A stretch of 21,414 nt of DNA from an uncultured Bacteroidales bacterium (lineage in GTDB: Bacteria; Bacteroidota; Bacteroidia; Bacteroidales; Muribaculaceae). The position numbers were made by a program, and so were the translations under genes. Shown here in pieces: positions 1 to 8,523 of this stretch (positions are counted from its first letter, which is position 1; each line of letters opens with the position of its first letter). The notes below the pieces were generated by a model, which worked only from the letters and a program-made list of their open reading frames with translations, did no database searches and was not told the DNA's origin. Location of the stretch: the NCBI GenBank assembly GCA_900549375.1, contig URNY01000028.1:1-21414 (forward strand), written 5' to 3'.

Positions 1-513
1 TTCAAGGCTCTGGATACTTCTACGCTTACCGGGGACGCTCTTGAAAGGGCCGACGGAAATCTGCGCATCATCTCGTCGCTTTATGGAATTCTGCGGCCGT
101 CGGATATCATAAAACGCTATCGTCTTGAGTTTAAGAGCAAGATAGCGCCGAATCATAAATCTCTGGCAGAATACTGGAAGAAGGATGTAACAATAGCTAT
201 CGGTCGCTATCTGCAGGAGAACGGTATAACGGAGATCCTTGATCTCATGCCGTCGGATGCCGCGAAGTGTATAGACTTCAAACTGATAAAACGGTTTGCG
301 AAAGTAGTGAAGGTGGAATTTCTCGAACAGTCGGGTGATGAACTTCGCACTCCGAATGCCGGCAAGCTGAAGAAGCTGCGCGGCGAATTGCTTCGTACAA
401 TACTGATCGCGGGATATGATAAAGTGTCGGATCTCGCTGAACTCGAAGGGGAGAACTTCATTTATTGCGACAAGGCGAGCTTCCCCGGGAATATTTGTTT
501 CATGACAGATTAG
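1..513 (+). CDS. yaaA: Peroxide stress protein YaaA (UPF0246/DUF328), 3' part only
   Basis: The frame is open from base 1 to the TAG at 511-513, giving the last 170 residues of a protein normally about 250-260 long, so roughly the first third lies outside the window. The stretch starting FKALDTSTLTGDALERA, then LRIISSLYGILRPSDI and RYRLEF, is the conserved core of the YaaA family. The C-terminal part with its FLEQSGDELRTPNAGKLKKL segment also fits. In E. coli YaaA lowers intracellular free iron and limits Fenton damage during peroxide stress; it is cytoplasmic and reported to bind DNA. That role here is by homology. The gene is followed after 40 bp by the TonB-dependent receptor on the same strand, so co-transcription is possible but not shown. 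Confidence 0.9.
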   Translation, partial: FKALDTSTLTGDALERADGNLRIISSLYGILRPSDIIKRYRLEFKSKIAPNHKSLAEYWKKDVTIAIGRYLQENGITEILDLMPSDAAKCIDFKLIKRFAKVVKVEFLEQSGDELRTPNAGKLKKLRGELLRTILIAGYDKVSDLAELEGENFIYCDKASFPGNICFMTD

Positions 514-553
514 TTAAATTATAATAAGAGGGGAGGAAGGGCGTTTTAAAGTC

Positions 554-2983
554 ATGGGGGAAAAGAACGCTAACCACATTTTCAGGATATGCTTCCTTGC
601 GCTGGTATTCGCGCTTATGTCCGCTATGGTTTCCTATGCGGATAATGTCAGAATATCGGGTAAGGTGATCGACAACGAAGACAAACCGATTGAATTCGGC
701 ACCGTGCGAGTCGCAGGTACGGCAATCGGAACGAATACAAACCTCAAGGGTCTGTATTCTCTCAGCGTGGCCGAGCGCGACACTCTGGAACTTATCTATA
801 CTTGCATAGGATTCAAGACCGTAAAACATAAACTCATAAATCCGAAAGGTGAGCTGACACTCAATGTCAGGATGTATCCCGACGATGTGACTCTGAACGA
901 GGTCGAGGTGCTCGGATTCCGTCCGAACAGCAACGGCATGCAAAGTTTCGACACAGAGAGTTTCAAACTCTCGCCCGATGTGTCGGGCGGCAGTGTGGAG
1001 GCGATGATCTCCACAATGCCCGGCGTAAATTCCTCCAATGAATTGAGCTCACAATATAGTGTGCGCGGAGGGTCGTTTGATGAGAACTCTGTCTATATCA
1101 ACGGTATGGAAATCTATCGACCGCAGCTTGTACGTGCCGGTCAGCAAGAGGGGCTGAGTGTGATAAATCCCGACATGGTAGGTAACCTGAGATTCTCCTC
1201 CGGCGGATTCCCCGCACGCTACGACGACAAAATGTCGTCGGCGCTCGACATAACTTATCGCGAGCCGGAATCGTTCGAGGGAGCTGTGGCTGCGAGCTTC
1301 ATGGGCGGCTCACTGACAATAGGCCAGAATTCCGGCAAGTTCTCCCAGCTTCACGGCGCGCGATTGAAAAAGAACAACTCCCTGCTTTCATCTATGGATA
1401 CGAAGGGAGAATATGATCCTCTCTATTTCGACTATCAGACAAATCTCTCGTTGAAACCCAACGACAGGCTTACCTTCAACTTCTTAGGGAACATCTCCCT
1501 GAATCATTACAACTTCACTCCCCATAACCGCGAGACGACTTTCGGAACCGCGCAGGATGTGAAGCATTTCAAAGTATATTTCGACGGACAGGAGAAAGAC
1601 AAATTCGAGACCTTCCTCGGCGCCTTGTCGGCGACCTACCGCGTGAACCGCGCCACAAGTTTCTCGGCCGGCATCTCCGGCTTCCTTACCAACGAACTTG
1701 TGTCCTATGATATTTCCGGCGAATACTGGCTCAACCAGGCCGGAACGGCCGGAGAGGGTGGCATCGGAGGCGAGCTCGGCGTCGGCAAATACATGGAACA
1801 TTCAAGAAACCGACTGAAAGCATCCGTGATGCGCCTTTTCTTGAGAGGTGAGACAAGAATCAAGAAGAACCATCTTACATTCGGATTCGATTACAAACGA
1901 GAGAATTTCCGCGACCGTACCAAAGAATGGGAATGGCGCGATTCGGCAGGCTATTCATTGCCGACCGCACCCGAAGGAGTGCATCTGATTTATAACCTCA
2001 CGTCGAAGCATAATCTTTCGACCAACAGGCTCGCCGCCTACGTCGAGGATGCTATATATTTCGACACGGAGAAAGCTTACATGACGCTCAACGGAGGTCT
2101 TCGTTTTTCTTATTGGGATTTCAATAAAGAGTTTCTCGTTTCCCCGAGGGTGAACTTCTCGGTGAGACCAACGGGGAGCAACTGGAATATCCGCGCGGCA
2201 GCCGGACTTTATTATCAGTCGCCATTCTATAAAGAATTCCGCCGGGCCGGAACCGACAGTGACGGCAATTCCGAGATCTCTCTCAATCGCGACATCAAAT
2301 CTCCCCGCAGTCTACAATTCATAGTAGGCACGGACTACACATTCCGCGCCATGAACCGTCCCTTCAAGCTCACGGGAGAGGTTTATTACAAGAATCTCGC
2401 GAATCTCATTTCCTATGAATACGACAACCTGAAAGTGAACTATTCCGGTATCAACGACTCAAAAGGATTTATCACCGGACTTGATCTCAAACTCTTCGGG
2501 CAGTTTGTGGAGGGTTCCGACTCCTGGCTCAGTTTCTCGCTGATGAAAACGAGCCAGACGCTCGACGGCAAGAAAGTGCCTCTACCGAGCGACCAGCGTT
2601 TTTCCGTGGCTTTATATTTCACCGATTATTTTCCGAAATTCCCCAAACTGAAATTCAGCCTCCGCGGCATCTTCGCCGACGGGTTAACAATGACCGCGCC
2701 ACACCGCAGCCGTTCGGAAACATATTTCCGCTCACCCTCCTACAAGCGAGTTGACATTGGTGTGAGCTATCAGCTTGTGGGCGCTCCGAGCGATGGCGTC
2801 AGGCCATATAATTTCTGGCGGCACTTCAAGAGTATCGTGCTCGGGCTCGACTGCTTCAACCTGCTCGACATAAGCAATGTCAGCAGCTATTACTGGGTGA
2901 CGGATGTGAACGACATACAGTATGCCGTGCCTAATTATCTGACGCGTCGCCAGTTCAACGTCCGCCTTTCGGTGGAATTCTGA
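554..2983 (+). CDS. TonB-dependent outer-membrane receptor with carboxypeptidase-regulatory-like N-terminal domain
   Basis: 809 residues. A basic N-terminus and hydrophobic stretch (about residues 10-29, ending near SYADN) make a signal peptide. Residues about 31-112 form a carboxypeptidase-D regulatory-like beta-sandwich (ISGKVIDNEDKPIEFGTVRV ... GTNTNLKGLYSL), typical of Bacteroidetes TonB receptors. A plug domain follows (about 145-240, with MPGV, YSVRGGSFDENSVYINGMEIY and FSSGGFPARYDDKMSS), then a beta-barrel to the C-terminus, which ends in phenylalanine (LSVEF), the usual outer-membrane insertion signal. The protein should import a substrate across the outer membrane using TonB-ExbBD energy. 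No SusD-like lipoprotein follows, so it is not an obvious glycan-utilisation pair; the substrate cannot be read from sequence. A purine-rich stretch (gaggggagg) lies about 13-20 bases before the ATG. It converges with the B3/B4 gene, 26 bp away. Confidence 0.93.
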   Translation: MGEKNANHIFRICFLALVFALMSAMVSYADNVRISGKVIDNEDKPIEFGTVRVAGTAIGTNTNLKGLYSLSVAERDTLELIYTCIGFKTVKHKLINPKGELTLNVRMYPDDVTLNEVEVLGFRPNSNGMQSFDTESFKLSPDVSGGSVEAMISTMPGVNSSNELSSQYSVRGGSFDENSVYINGMEIYRPQLVRAGQQEGLSVINPDMVGNLRFSSGGFPARYDDKMSSALDITYREPESFEGAVAASFMGGSLTIGQNSGKFSQLHGARLKKNNSLLSSMDTKGEYDPLYFDYQTNLSLKPNDRLTFNFLGNISLNHYNFTPHNRETTFGTAQDVKHFKVYFDGQEKDKFETFLGALSATYRVNRATSFSAGISGFLTNELVSYDISGEYWLNQAGTAGEGGIGGELGVGKYMEHSRNRLKASVMRLFLRGETRIKKNHLTFGFDYKRENFRDRTKEWEWRDSAGYSLPTAPEGVHLIYNLTSKHNLSTNRLAAYVEDAIYFDTEKAYMTLNGGLRFSYWDFNKEFLVSPRVNFSVRPTGSNWNIRAAAGLYYQSPFYKEFRRAGTDSDGNSEISLNRDIKSPRSLQFIVGTDYTFRAMNRPFKLTGEVYYKNLANLISYEYDNLKVNYSGINDSKGFITGLDLKLFGQFVEGSDSWLSFSLMKTSQTLDGKKVPLPSDQRFSVALYFTDYFPKFPKLKFSLRGIFADGLTMTAPHRSRSETYFRSPSYKRVDIGVSYQLVGAPSDGVRPYNFWRHFKSIVLGLDCFNLLDISNVSSYYWVTDVNDIQYAVPNYLTRRQFNVRLSVEF

Positions 2984-3009
2984 TCGGTGGCAGACAATTC
3001 TTATATAGG

Positions 3010-3690
3010 TTATTTTACGGAGAAGAAGCTATATTTCACGCTTTCAGGAGCGCAATATCGATTTAGCAGAGCAACGGCAAGTTCTTTCAAAGCTTCGATA
3101 TCCTCTCCTTCATCGTAAACATTTATCAGCATCAGCAATCTTTGGGTAGGAGGAGTGAGTTTCGTTCGCTCCTCATCGCTTGTCGGCGTTCCGATGCCGC
3201 CGACAGCATCGCGATATACCGGGAGGCCGTCGATATTGAGCTGCCCGCGTCCGATGGCATTGAAACATTCCCCTGCGCGTCCCCTTCCGAGAACGAGGCT
3301 GTTTCCCTCGATTTTGTCAGCATCGAAGCCTCCTATACTGTGACCGGTTCTCATCGATAGAAGATTAATGAAATCAACGAGCATCGTAAGGCGATAAAGT
3401 CCCTTGCCGTTAACTGCGCGGCGGCACAAGGCTTCGGCCGACGGCCGATAGCGGTTGGGATCCTTTCCGAGAGCCTTGTAGGCAGCTCGTGTGGCAGCTA
3501 TCGATCCACGTTTGTTTACGGCCTCGATAGGCGTCGAACCCTGAATATTCATGGCTTCGGTTTCCACGGCCTCCCAAAGAGTGTCGGATGTCGGACCGTT
3601 GGCAACGCGTGCTTCGATTGCTATTACGCGCAGACCCGGTGCCGCGGCTTTTATTTCATCGGAAAATTCTATCTCGAACATCGGATACAA
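3010..3690 (-). CDS. Freestanding B3/B4 tRNA-binding (PheRS beta editing-like) domain protein
   Basis: 226 residues, essentially all one B3_4 domain, the fold that forms the editing site of the bacterial phenylalanyl-tRNA synthetase beta chain. Supporting stretches include KRGSIAATRAAYKALGKDPNRYRPSAEAL, GLYRLTMLVDFINLLSMRTGHSIGGFDADKI and the C-terminal GTPTSDEERTKLTPPTQRLLMLINVYD. Freestanding B3/B4 proteins are widespread in bacteria but little characterised; an aminoacyl-tRNA or amino-acid editing role is plausible and unproven. No membrane segment or signal peptide is seen, so it is probably cytoplasmic. Two in-frame ATGs (3690 and 3681) could start it. The gene is divergent from hisS, with 89 bp between the two starts, and has a matching -7 box upstream. 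It ends 26 bp from the TonB receptor. Confidence 0.88.
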   Translation of the reverse strand: MYPMFEIEFSDEIKAAAPGLRVIAIEARVANGPTSDTLWEAVETEAMNIQGSTPIEAVNKRGSIAATRAAYKALGKDPNRYRPSAEALCRRAVNGKGLYRLTMLVDFINLLSMRTGHSIGGFDADKIEGNSLVLGRGRAGECFNAIGRGQLNIDGLPVYRDAVGGIGTPTSDEERTKLTPPTQRLLMLINVYDEGEDIEALKELAVALLNRYCAPESVKYSFFSVK

Positions 3691-3711
3691 GTTTTTTTGA
3701 AATTATTACTG

Positions 3712-3719
3712 CAAATTTA
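3712..3719 (-). promoter_or_regulatory. Candidate Bacteroidetes -7 box for the B3/B4 gene
   Basis: On the minus strand the bases read TAAATTTG, a full match to the Bacteroidetes -7 consensus TAnnTTTG, about 21-29 bases before the ATG at 3690. I do not find a TTTG at the expected -33 position, so the call rests on one box. No equally good box was found for hisS on the plus strand in the same 89-bp spacer. Confidence 0.4.
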
Positions 3720-3779
3720 GTGATTCTTTGTAAATTCGCGTATTAAATCCAATGTATATACTTTTAATAAAGGGAACCT

Positions 3780-5147
3780 ATGGCCCAGAAACCGAGCATA
3801 CCAAAAGGAACAAGAGATTTCTCCCCGCTTGAGATGGCACGGAGAAACTATATATTCGACACTATCAAGAAATCTTTCCGTCTTTTCGGCTATAAACAGA
3901 TAGAGACTCCCGCCGTAGAGAATCTTTCCACGTTGATGGGAAAATATGGCGAGGAGGGCGACAAACTGCTTTTCAAGATACTTAACTCGGGGGATTTCCT
4001 GAAATCCGTAAGTGATGAGGAACTGATTGAGCGCAATCTACCGCGTCTCACCAATAAGATTTGCGAGAAGGGATTGCGTTATGATCTGACGGTTCCTTTC
4101 GCGCGGTTTGTGGTCCAGCACCGTAACGAGCTGCAGATGCCCTTCAAGAGATTTCAGATTCAGCCTGTATGGCGTGCGGACCGTCCGCAGAAAGGCCGTT
4201 ATCGCGAGTTCTTTCAATGTGATGCGGATGTTGTCGGCTCCGATTCGCTCAACAACGAGATAGAACTTCTCTCGCTCATCGACTCAGTGTTTGCCGACCT
4301 CGGTATAAGGATAGCAGTGAAGGTTAACAACCGCAAGATTCTCGCCGGTATTGCCGAGACAATCGGTGCGGCCGACAAGATTGTGGATATCACCGTGGCA
4401 ATCGATAAAATCGACAAGATAGGGATAGAGAACGTCAATGTCGAGCTCTGCGAGAAAGGATTGGGCGAGGAAGCGATAGCCGCTTTGCGTCCCGTACTCG
4501 AGCTTAAGGGCGACAACGAAAGCAAGCTCAAAGTCATGTCCGATCTTCTGAAAGATTCAGAAGAGGGCATGAAGGGCATCGAAGAGATGCGCGAAGTGCT
4601 TGCCGGAATCGAGGCCTTAGGACATAAGTGCGTTGTAGAGGCCGACCTTTCGCTTGCGCGCGGACTCAACTATTATACAGGAACCATCATCGAAGTCAAG
4701 GCGCTCGATGTGGAGATCGGCAGCATCACCGGCGGCGGACGCTATGACAACCTCACCGGCGTGTTCGGAATGCCCGGACTATCAGGTGTCGGAATCTCCT
4801 TCGGAGCCGACAGGATTTATGACGTTATGAACCAGCTGAACCTCTATCCCGAGGAGATCGGAGGCACGGTGAAGGTGATGTTCGTGAATTTCGGTCCCAA
4901 GGAAGCTCTGCGTTCGTTGGCATGCGTCCGGAAGCTTCATGATGCCGGAATTCCGGCTCAGATGTATCCAGATGCGGCCAAGCTAAAGAAGCAGATGGCC
5001 TTTGCCGATGCCGAAAAGATTCCGTATGTGGCAATTGTCGGAGAAACGGAGCTCGCCGACGGCACGGTGATGCTCAAGGATATGCAGGGAGGCACGCAGA
5101 CGAAAGTCGCTGTCGACGAACTTGTTGAATTTCTGAAAAAAGCATGA
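3780..5147 (+). CDS. hisS: Histidine--tRNA ligase (class II)
   Basis: 455 residues, normal for Bacteroidetes HisRS. It charges tRNA-His with histidine using ATP in the cytoplasm. Visible signatures: the N-terminal PKGTRDFSP (8-16); the YDLTVPFAR block (101-109); class II motif 2 around RYREFFQCDADVVG (140-153); the histidine-binding motif LARGLNYYTG (292-301); GGGRYDNL (318-325); and motif 3 GVGISFGADRI (337-347). Residues from about 360 form the anticodon-binding domain. The ATG at 3780 places the PKGTRDF motif where it belongs. The stop overlaps the start of the next gene by 4 bp (ATGA), so the two are translationally coupled. It is divergent from the B3/B4 gene. Confidence 0.97.
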   Translation: MAQKPSIPKGTRDFSPLEMARRNYIFDTIKKSFRLFGYKQIETPAVENLSTLMGKYGEEGDKLLFKILNSGDFLKSVSDEELIERNLPRLTNKICEKGLRYDLTVPFARFVVQHRNELQMPFKRFQIQPVWRADRPQKGRYREFFQCDADVVGSDSLNNEIELLSLIDSVFADLGIRIAVKVNNRKILAGIAETIGAADKIVDITVAIDKIDKIGIENVNVELCEKGLGEEAIAALRPVLELKGDNESKLKVMSDLLKDSEEGMKGIEEMREVLAGIEALGHKCVVEADLSLARGLNYYTGTIIEVKALDVEIGSITGGGRYDNLTGVFGMPGLSGVGISFGADRIYDVMNQLNLYPEEIGGTVKVMFVNFGPKEALRSLACVRKLHDAGIPAQMYPDAAKLKKQMAFADAEKIPYVAIVGETELADGTVMLKDMQGGTQTKVAVDELVEFLKKA

Positions 5148-6355
5148 TGGAGAGTATTTCGCTTCAAGAGTTTTTAGTAAAGCAACCCAACTTCCCTCAG
5201 CGAGATCCCGCGGAGGAGAGTTATTGCAAGATTGCCAACGAGGTTCTGAAAGTCATAGCCAAAAGCGAAGCGGGCATGAGGCTCGATCCGGAGCTTGTGA
5301 AAAGGATGGCTTTGGGCTTTGCGGGCTATCTGCAGGATATTGTTGCCGATGCCGGTATCTGGCGTTCGTTTGTCGATGCCAACCGCAAGCTTTACGGATA
5401 TTCGGTGCCCTTCCATAGCGAAGGGGAAAGTTATGTGGACTATGAACTGAATCGCGAAGATGTCCGCTTTTTAGCATGGTATTTCATAGCGATGAACGAT
5501 GAGAACCTACGCGACCTTTATCCGCACGACCCGCTGCTTCTCTCGCTTGCCGACCAAGTCTATGAATATTTCGAATCGGTATATGACGATGCTCCCAATG
5601 CCGCTTATTATAATATCTCGCTCGGTCTCGAACTGAGTGATCCGGAAGATTCCGAGAAAATATTCCATCTCGGCCAGTGGCTTTTCCTTCACTGCTATCT
5701 GATGACGCCGGCCTTCGCGCTGACCCTTTCGGATATTCTTTCCGACGAAGAACTGATGAAGAGCAAAGACATCACGAAGCTTCAGAATCGCATGGAGCAA
5801 TCGATGATGGAGGATCCTACTGGCCCTCTGTCGCTTTTCGTGACCGAATGGCTCAAGCTTATCATCGAAGGCAAGATGCCCGAAGATAAGAATTCCACGA
5901 CAGATGAATCGAAAGAGCCGCATCCTTATTACGCAAAGTTCATGAATGCCAACGGCGGTAAGCCAATCCGGTATTTCGGCGATTATGAAGAGATGAACAG
6001 TTTCTTTATCGAAGGCATGGGCTGGGAAGCTAATCAGGAGCATCTGCCACAGATGAAGAATGAGCATGATTTTGTGATAATGGTGAACCGCACCCGCGGT
6101 ATGCTGGTGGCCCGGAATGTTGCCCGATGCATCGCCGATCCGGATAATCCCTATTACGACAAAGCATATGCGCGCGAACATGCTTTCGACTTTCTGACAG
6201 TACGCGGGCGTTGTCCGGCCGATCTCGTGCGTTATGCATTCCTCAACTCTTGGCTTCCCGATGCCGTTTTCCCCGGCACTGACGACAATATTCTTGTGGC
6301 TGCGAACAACGACTTTATCGCACGATGCTATCTCCAGCAGTATTATCGCGACTGA
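5144..6355 (+). CDS. Conserved Bacteroidetes hypothetical protein, probably DUF3843 family
   Basis: 403 residues, acidic and soluble, with no signal peptide and no membrane segment. From memory of the family it resembles DUF3843, an uncharacterised family of about 400 residues found in Bacteroidetes; I cannot verify this without a search. The protein is mostly alpha-helical in appearance, rich in aromatic residues (for example GLELSDPEDSEKIFHLGQW and the C-terminal YLQQYYRD). It contains an acidic, proline-containing linker near residues 244-262 (PEDKNSTTDESKEPHP), suggesting an N-terminal and a C-terminal domain. It starts inside the hisS stop codon (ATGATG: first ATG 5144, second 5147) and is followed by the phosphatase after 21 bp, so it is the middle gene of a likely three-gene operon. 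Function unknown; the coupling to hisS suggests co-expression with translation genes, not a defined role. Confidence 0.85.
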   Translation: MMESISLQEFLVKQPNFPQRDPAEESYCKIANEVLKVIAKSEAGMRLDPELVKRMALGFAGYLQDIVADAGIWRSFVDANRKLYGYSVPFHSEGESYVDYELNREDVRFLAWYFIAMNDENLRDLYPHDPLLLSLADQVYEYFESVYDDAPNAAYYNISLGLELSDPEDSEKIFHLGQWLFLHCYLMTPAFALTLSDILSDEELMKSKDITKLQNRMEQSMMEDPTGPLSLFVTEWLKLIIEGKMPEDKNSTTDESKEPHPYYAKFMNANGGKPIRYFGDYEEMNSFFIEGMGWEANQEHLPQMKNEHDFVIMVNRTRGMLVARNVARCIADPDNPYYDKAYAREHAFDFLTVRGRCPADLVRYAFLNSWLPDAVFPGTDDNILVAANNDFIARCYLQQYYRD

Positions 6356-6376
6356 AACAAATAACAGATATCTACC

Positions 6377-7648
6377 ATGAAATTCAAATACTTTCTATAT
6401 GGCCTTCTGCTTCTGACGGCAACTATCGGCGCCAATGCGCAGACCACTTTTGATGAAATGAAAGCAGATCTGAATAAAACGGGAGGCGTTTATTTCGCAT
6501 ATCCTGCCGACAAAGCCGATAACACGCCGGCTCCCAAAGGCTACAAACCCTTCTATATTAGCCATTACGGGCGTCATGGAAGCCGCTATCTGATAAGCGA
6601 CAACGATTATACGCGCGTCTCCGAGCTGATACACAAGGCGAAGGATGCCAATGCTCTTACACCATTCGGCAAGGAGGTGCTCGCCAGAATCGACAGCGTA
6701 TCCGAGGAGGCGAGATTGCGCGGCGGAGACCTTTCTCCGCTCGGCGTCAGACAACATAAGGGAATAGCCGCGCGCATGTTTGCGAATTATCCGGAGGTGT
6801 TCAAAGGAGATGCAAAGGTATCTGCGCGGTCCACGCTTGTGGTCCGTTGCGTGCTCAGCATGGCCTCATTCTGCGAGAGTCTGAAAGAGAAGAATCCTGA
6901 TCTGCAGATCACGATGGAATCTTCCCAAAGATATATGCCTTATCTGTGCTACAGCACACCCGAATCCGACCGCTTCAACGGTAACGAAGGCTGGTGGAAA
7001 GAGGTGAGCCGAAAGTTCCGCGACAGCAAAACGGATGGCAGCAGGTTGGCAGACACATTGTTTTCCGACCCCAAATTCGTCGGAAAATACGTGAATCCCG
7101 AAGATCTCCTCTGGTGGATTTACTGGCTTGCATCCGATGCGCAGAACACTGAAAACCGGATATCGTTTTACGATGTGCTCACTCCCGAGGAGAGCATAGG
7201 ATTATGGCAGAGTTTCAATGCCGACTTTTATGCCCGACATTCGAATTATCCACCCGCCGAGGGAAAACATCTTGCCAATGCCAAGCCGTTGCTGCGCAAT
7301 TTCCTTCAGGGAGCCGAGGATGCGATAGCCGGAAAAGGGGAGAGCGCTACATTGCGCTTCGGACATGACGGCAATGTGGTTCCTTTCACAGCGCTGCTTC
7401 ATTTGGAAGGATGCTACGGCGAGGAAAGCGATCCGGAGAAATTCCACGAAGCATGGTGCGACTGGAAAGTATCGCCGATGGCCGCGAACATACAGATGAT
7501 ACTTTTCCGCAACGACAAGAAGCCAGACGATGTGCTCGTGAAGTTCCTGCACAACGAGCGGGAAACCAAAATCCCTGTGGCGACCGATATCTGGCCCTAT
7601 TATCATTGGAAAGATGTAAAAGCCTATTACGAGTCGCTTTTGAAATAG
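6377..7648 (+). CDS. Secreted histidine acid phosphatase (branch 2 histidine phosphatase, MINPP/phytase-like)
   Basis: 423 residues. A signal peptide (about 1-21, KYFLYGLLLLTATIGANAQ) sends it to the periplasm or outside. The catalytic motif is YGRHGSR (64-70), where the RHG histidine takes the phosphoryl group. The second conserved element is FGHDGNV (328-334), the HD proton-donor pair of branch 2 acid phosphatases. Inositol polyphosphate phosphatases of the MINPP type usually carry HAE at that point, so the HD here leans towards general acid phosphatase or phytase-like activity. Related enzymes are common in gut Bacteroidetes and release phosphate from organic phosphates; the substrate is not fixed by sequence. 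It lies 21 bp after the DUF3843-like gene and is followed by a strong hairpin and a convergent gene. Confidence 0.88.
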   Translation: MKFKYFLYGLLLLTATIGANAQTTFDEMKADLNKTGGVYFAYPADKADNTPAPKGYKPFYISHYGRHGSRYLISDNDYTRVSELIHKAKDANALTPFGKEVLARIDSVSEEARLRGGDLSPLGVRQHKGIAARMFANYPEVFKGDAKVSARSTLVVRCVLSMASFCESLKEKNPDLQITMESSQRYMPYLCYSTPESDRFNGNEGWWKEVSRKFRDSKTDGSRLADTLFSDPKFVGKYVNPEDLLWWIYWLASDAQNTENRISFYDVLTPEESIGLWQSFNADFYARHSNYPPAEGKHLANAKPLLRNFLQGAEDAIAGKGESATLRFGHDGNVVPFTALLHLEGCYGEESDPEKFHEAWCDWKVSPMAANIQMILFRNDKKPDDVLVKFLHNERETKIPVATDIWPYYHWKDVKAYYESLLK

Positions 7649-7663
7649 AAAGCAGATTACTCT

Positions 7664-7714
7664 ATATCAAGAGCCCATCCGGCGATGTCATTTTGCAGGA
7701 TGGGCTCTTGATAT
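7664..7714. terminator. Perfect 17-bp inverted repeat between convergent genes, likely bidirectional terminator
   Basis: Bases 7664-7680 and 7698-7714 are exact reverse complements (arms begin atatcaagagcc and ggatgggctctt), with a 17-base loop. The hairpin sits 15 bp after the phosphatase stop and 16 bp from the stop of the convergent glycosyltransferase gene. That placement suggests transcription termination from both sides. There is no clear run of T on either side, so it may act as a stop or 3'-end stabilising structure instead of a classical intrinsic terminator. Confidence 0.65.
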
Positions 7715-7730
7715 TATCTGAGAGGAGGCG

Positions 7731-8465
7731 TCAGCAGAAATTCTTGCGGTTGAAGACGCTCCAGAATTTGAGCTTGATAACTCCGAAAACAGCCTCGCCG
7801 AAGATGCTCGAATTCATCTTCGATGTTCCGAGCTGACGATTGACGAAGATGATAGGCACTTCCACGATTTTGAATTTTTTGAACCAGGTCTTGAACTTCA
7901 TTTCAATCTGGAAAGCATAACCTTTGAAATGGATTTTGTCGAGATTTATGGTTTCGAGCACATTCCGGTGATAGCAAACGAATCCGGCGGTGGAATCGCG
8001 AAGATTCATGCCTGTGATGAATCTCACGTAGGCCGAAGCGAAGTATGACATAAGCACCCTTCCCATAGGCCAGTTCACAACGTTCACACCAGAAATGTAT
8101 CTTGAGCCTATGGCCATGTCAGCATTGTTGTCGCGGCATTCATGGAGCAGGCGTGGAAGATCTGCGGGATTGTGGGAGAAATCGGCGTCCATTTCGATCA
8201 CATATTTGTAATCGCGTGCCAGAGCCCATTTGAAGCCGTGGATATAGGCCGTTCCGAGTCCCAATTTCCCTTTGCGGCATTCGAGATGGATACGCCCGGG
8301 ATATTGCGCGATCTTTTCGCGCACGGCATCCTGCGTCCCGTCGGGCGAAGCATCGTCGATCACGAGGAGGTCGAATCGGTCGGGGAGAGCCATCACGGCA
8401 TCGGTTATATTGCGGATATTCTCGATTTCGTTGTATGTAGGTATGATTACAAGAACTTCGCTCAT
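7731..8465 (-). CDS. Polyprenol (dolichyl)-phosphate mannose synthase-like glycosyltransferase, GT2
   Basis: 244 residues, the standard length for the single-domain DPM1-like enzymes of Bacteroidetes. Family 2 features are in order: PTYNE (9-13); the nucleotide-binding DDASPDGT (37-44); GLGTAY (69-74); the metal-binding EMDADFSHNP (91-100); GSRY; and the acceptor-side stretch RDSTAGFVCY. The family transfers mannose (or a related sugar) from the GDP-sugar to a polyprenyl phosphate at the inner face of the cytoplasmic membrane, feeding protein or polysaccharide glycosylation. There is no C-terminal GtrA-type membrane domain in this protein; a separate GtrA protein is encoded at 11810-12250, though not adjacent. 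It lies 58 bp after the DUF2156 gene on the same strand. A candidate -7 box is at 8533-8540. Confidence 0.93.
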   Translation of the reverse strand: MSEVLVIIPTYNEIENIRNITDAVMALPDRFDLLVIDDASPDGTQDAVREKIAQYPGRIHLECRKGKLGLGTAYIHGFKWALARDYKYVIEMDADFSHNPADLPRLLHECRDNNADMAIGSRYISGVNVVNWPMGRVLMSYFASAYVRFITGMNLRDSTAGFVCYHRNVLETINLDKIHFKGYAFQIEMKFKTWFKKFKIVEVPIIFVNRQLGTSKMNSSIFGEAVFGVIKLKFWSVFNRKNFC

Positions 8466-8523
8466 AGCTGTTTACATGAATAATTCATTCGCCTCGAATT
8501 GCAATCGTGACGAATTTCCGAGT

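Noticed and set aside
3727..3766. TTTG at 3727-3730 and TACTTTTA at 3759-3766 as a promoter for hisS
   Set aside because: The spacing of 28 bp is too long for the 19-21 bp rule, and the -7 box lacks the final G.
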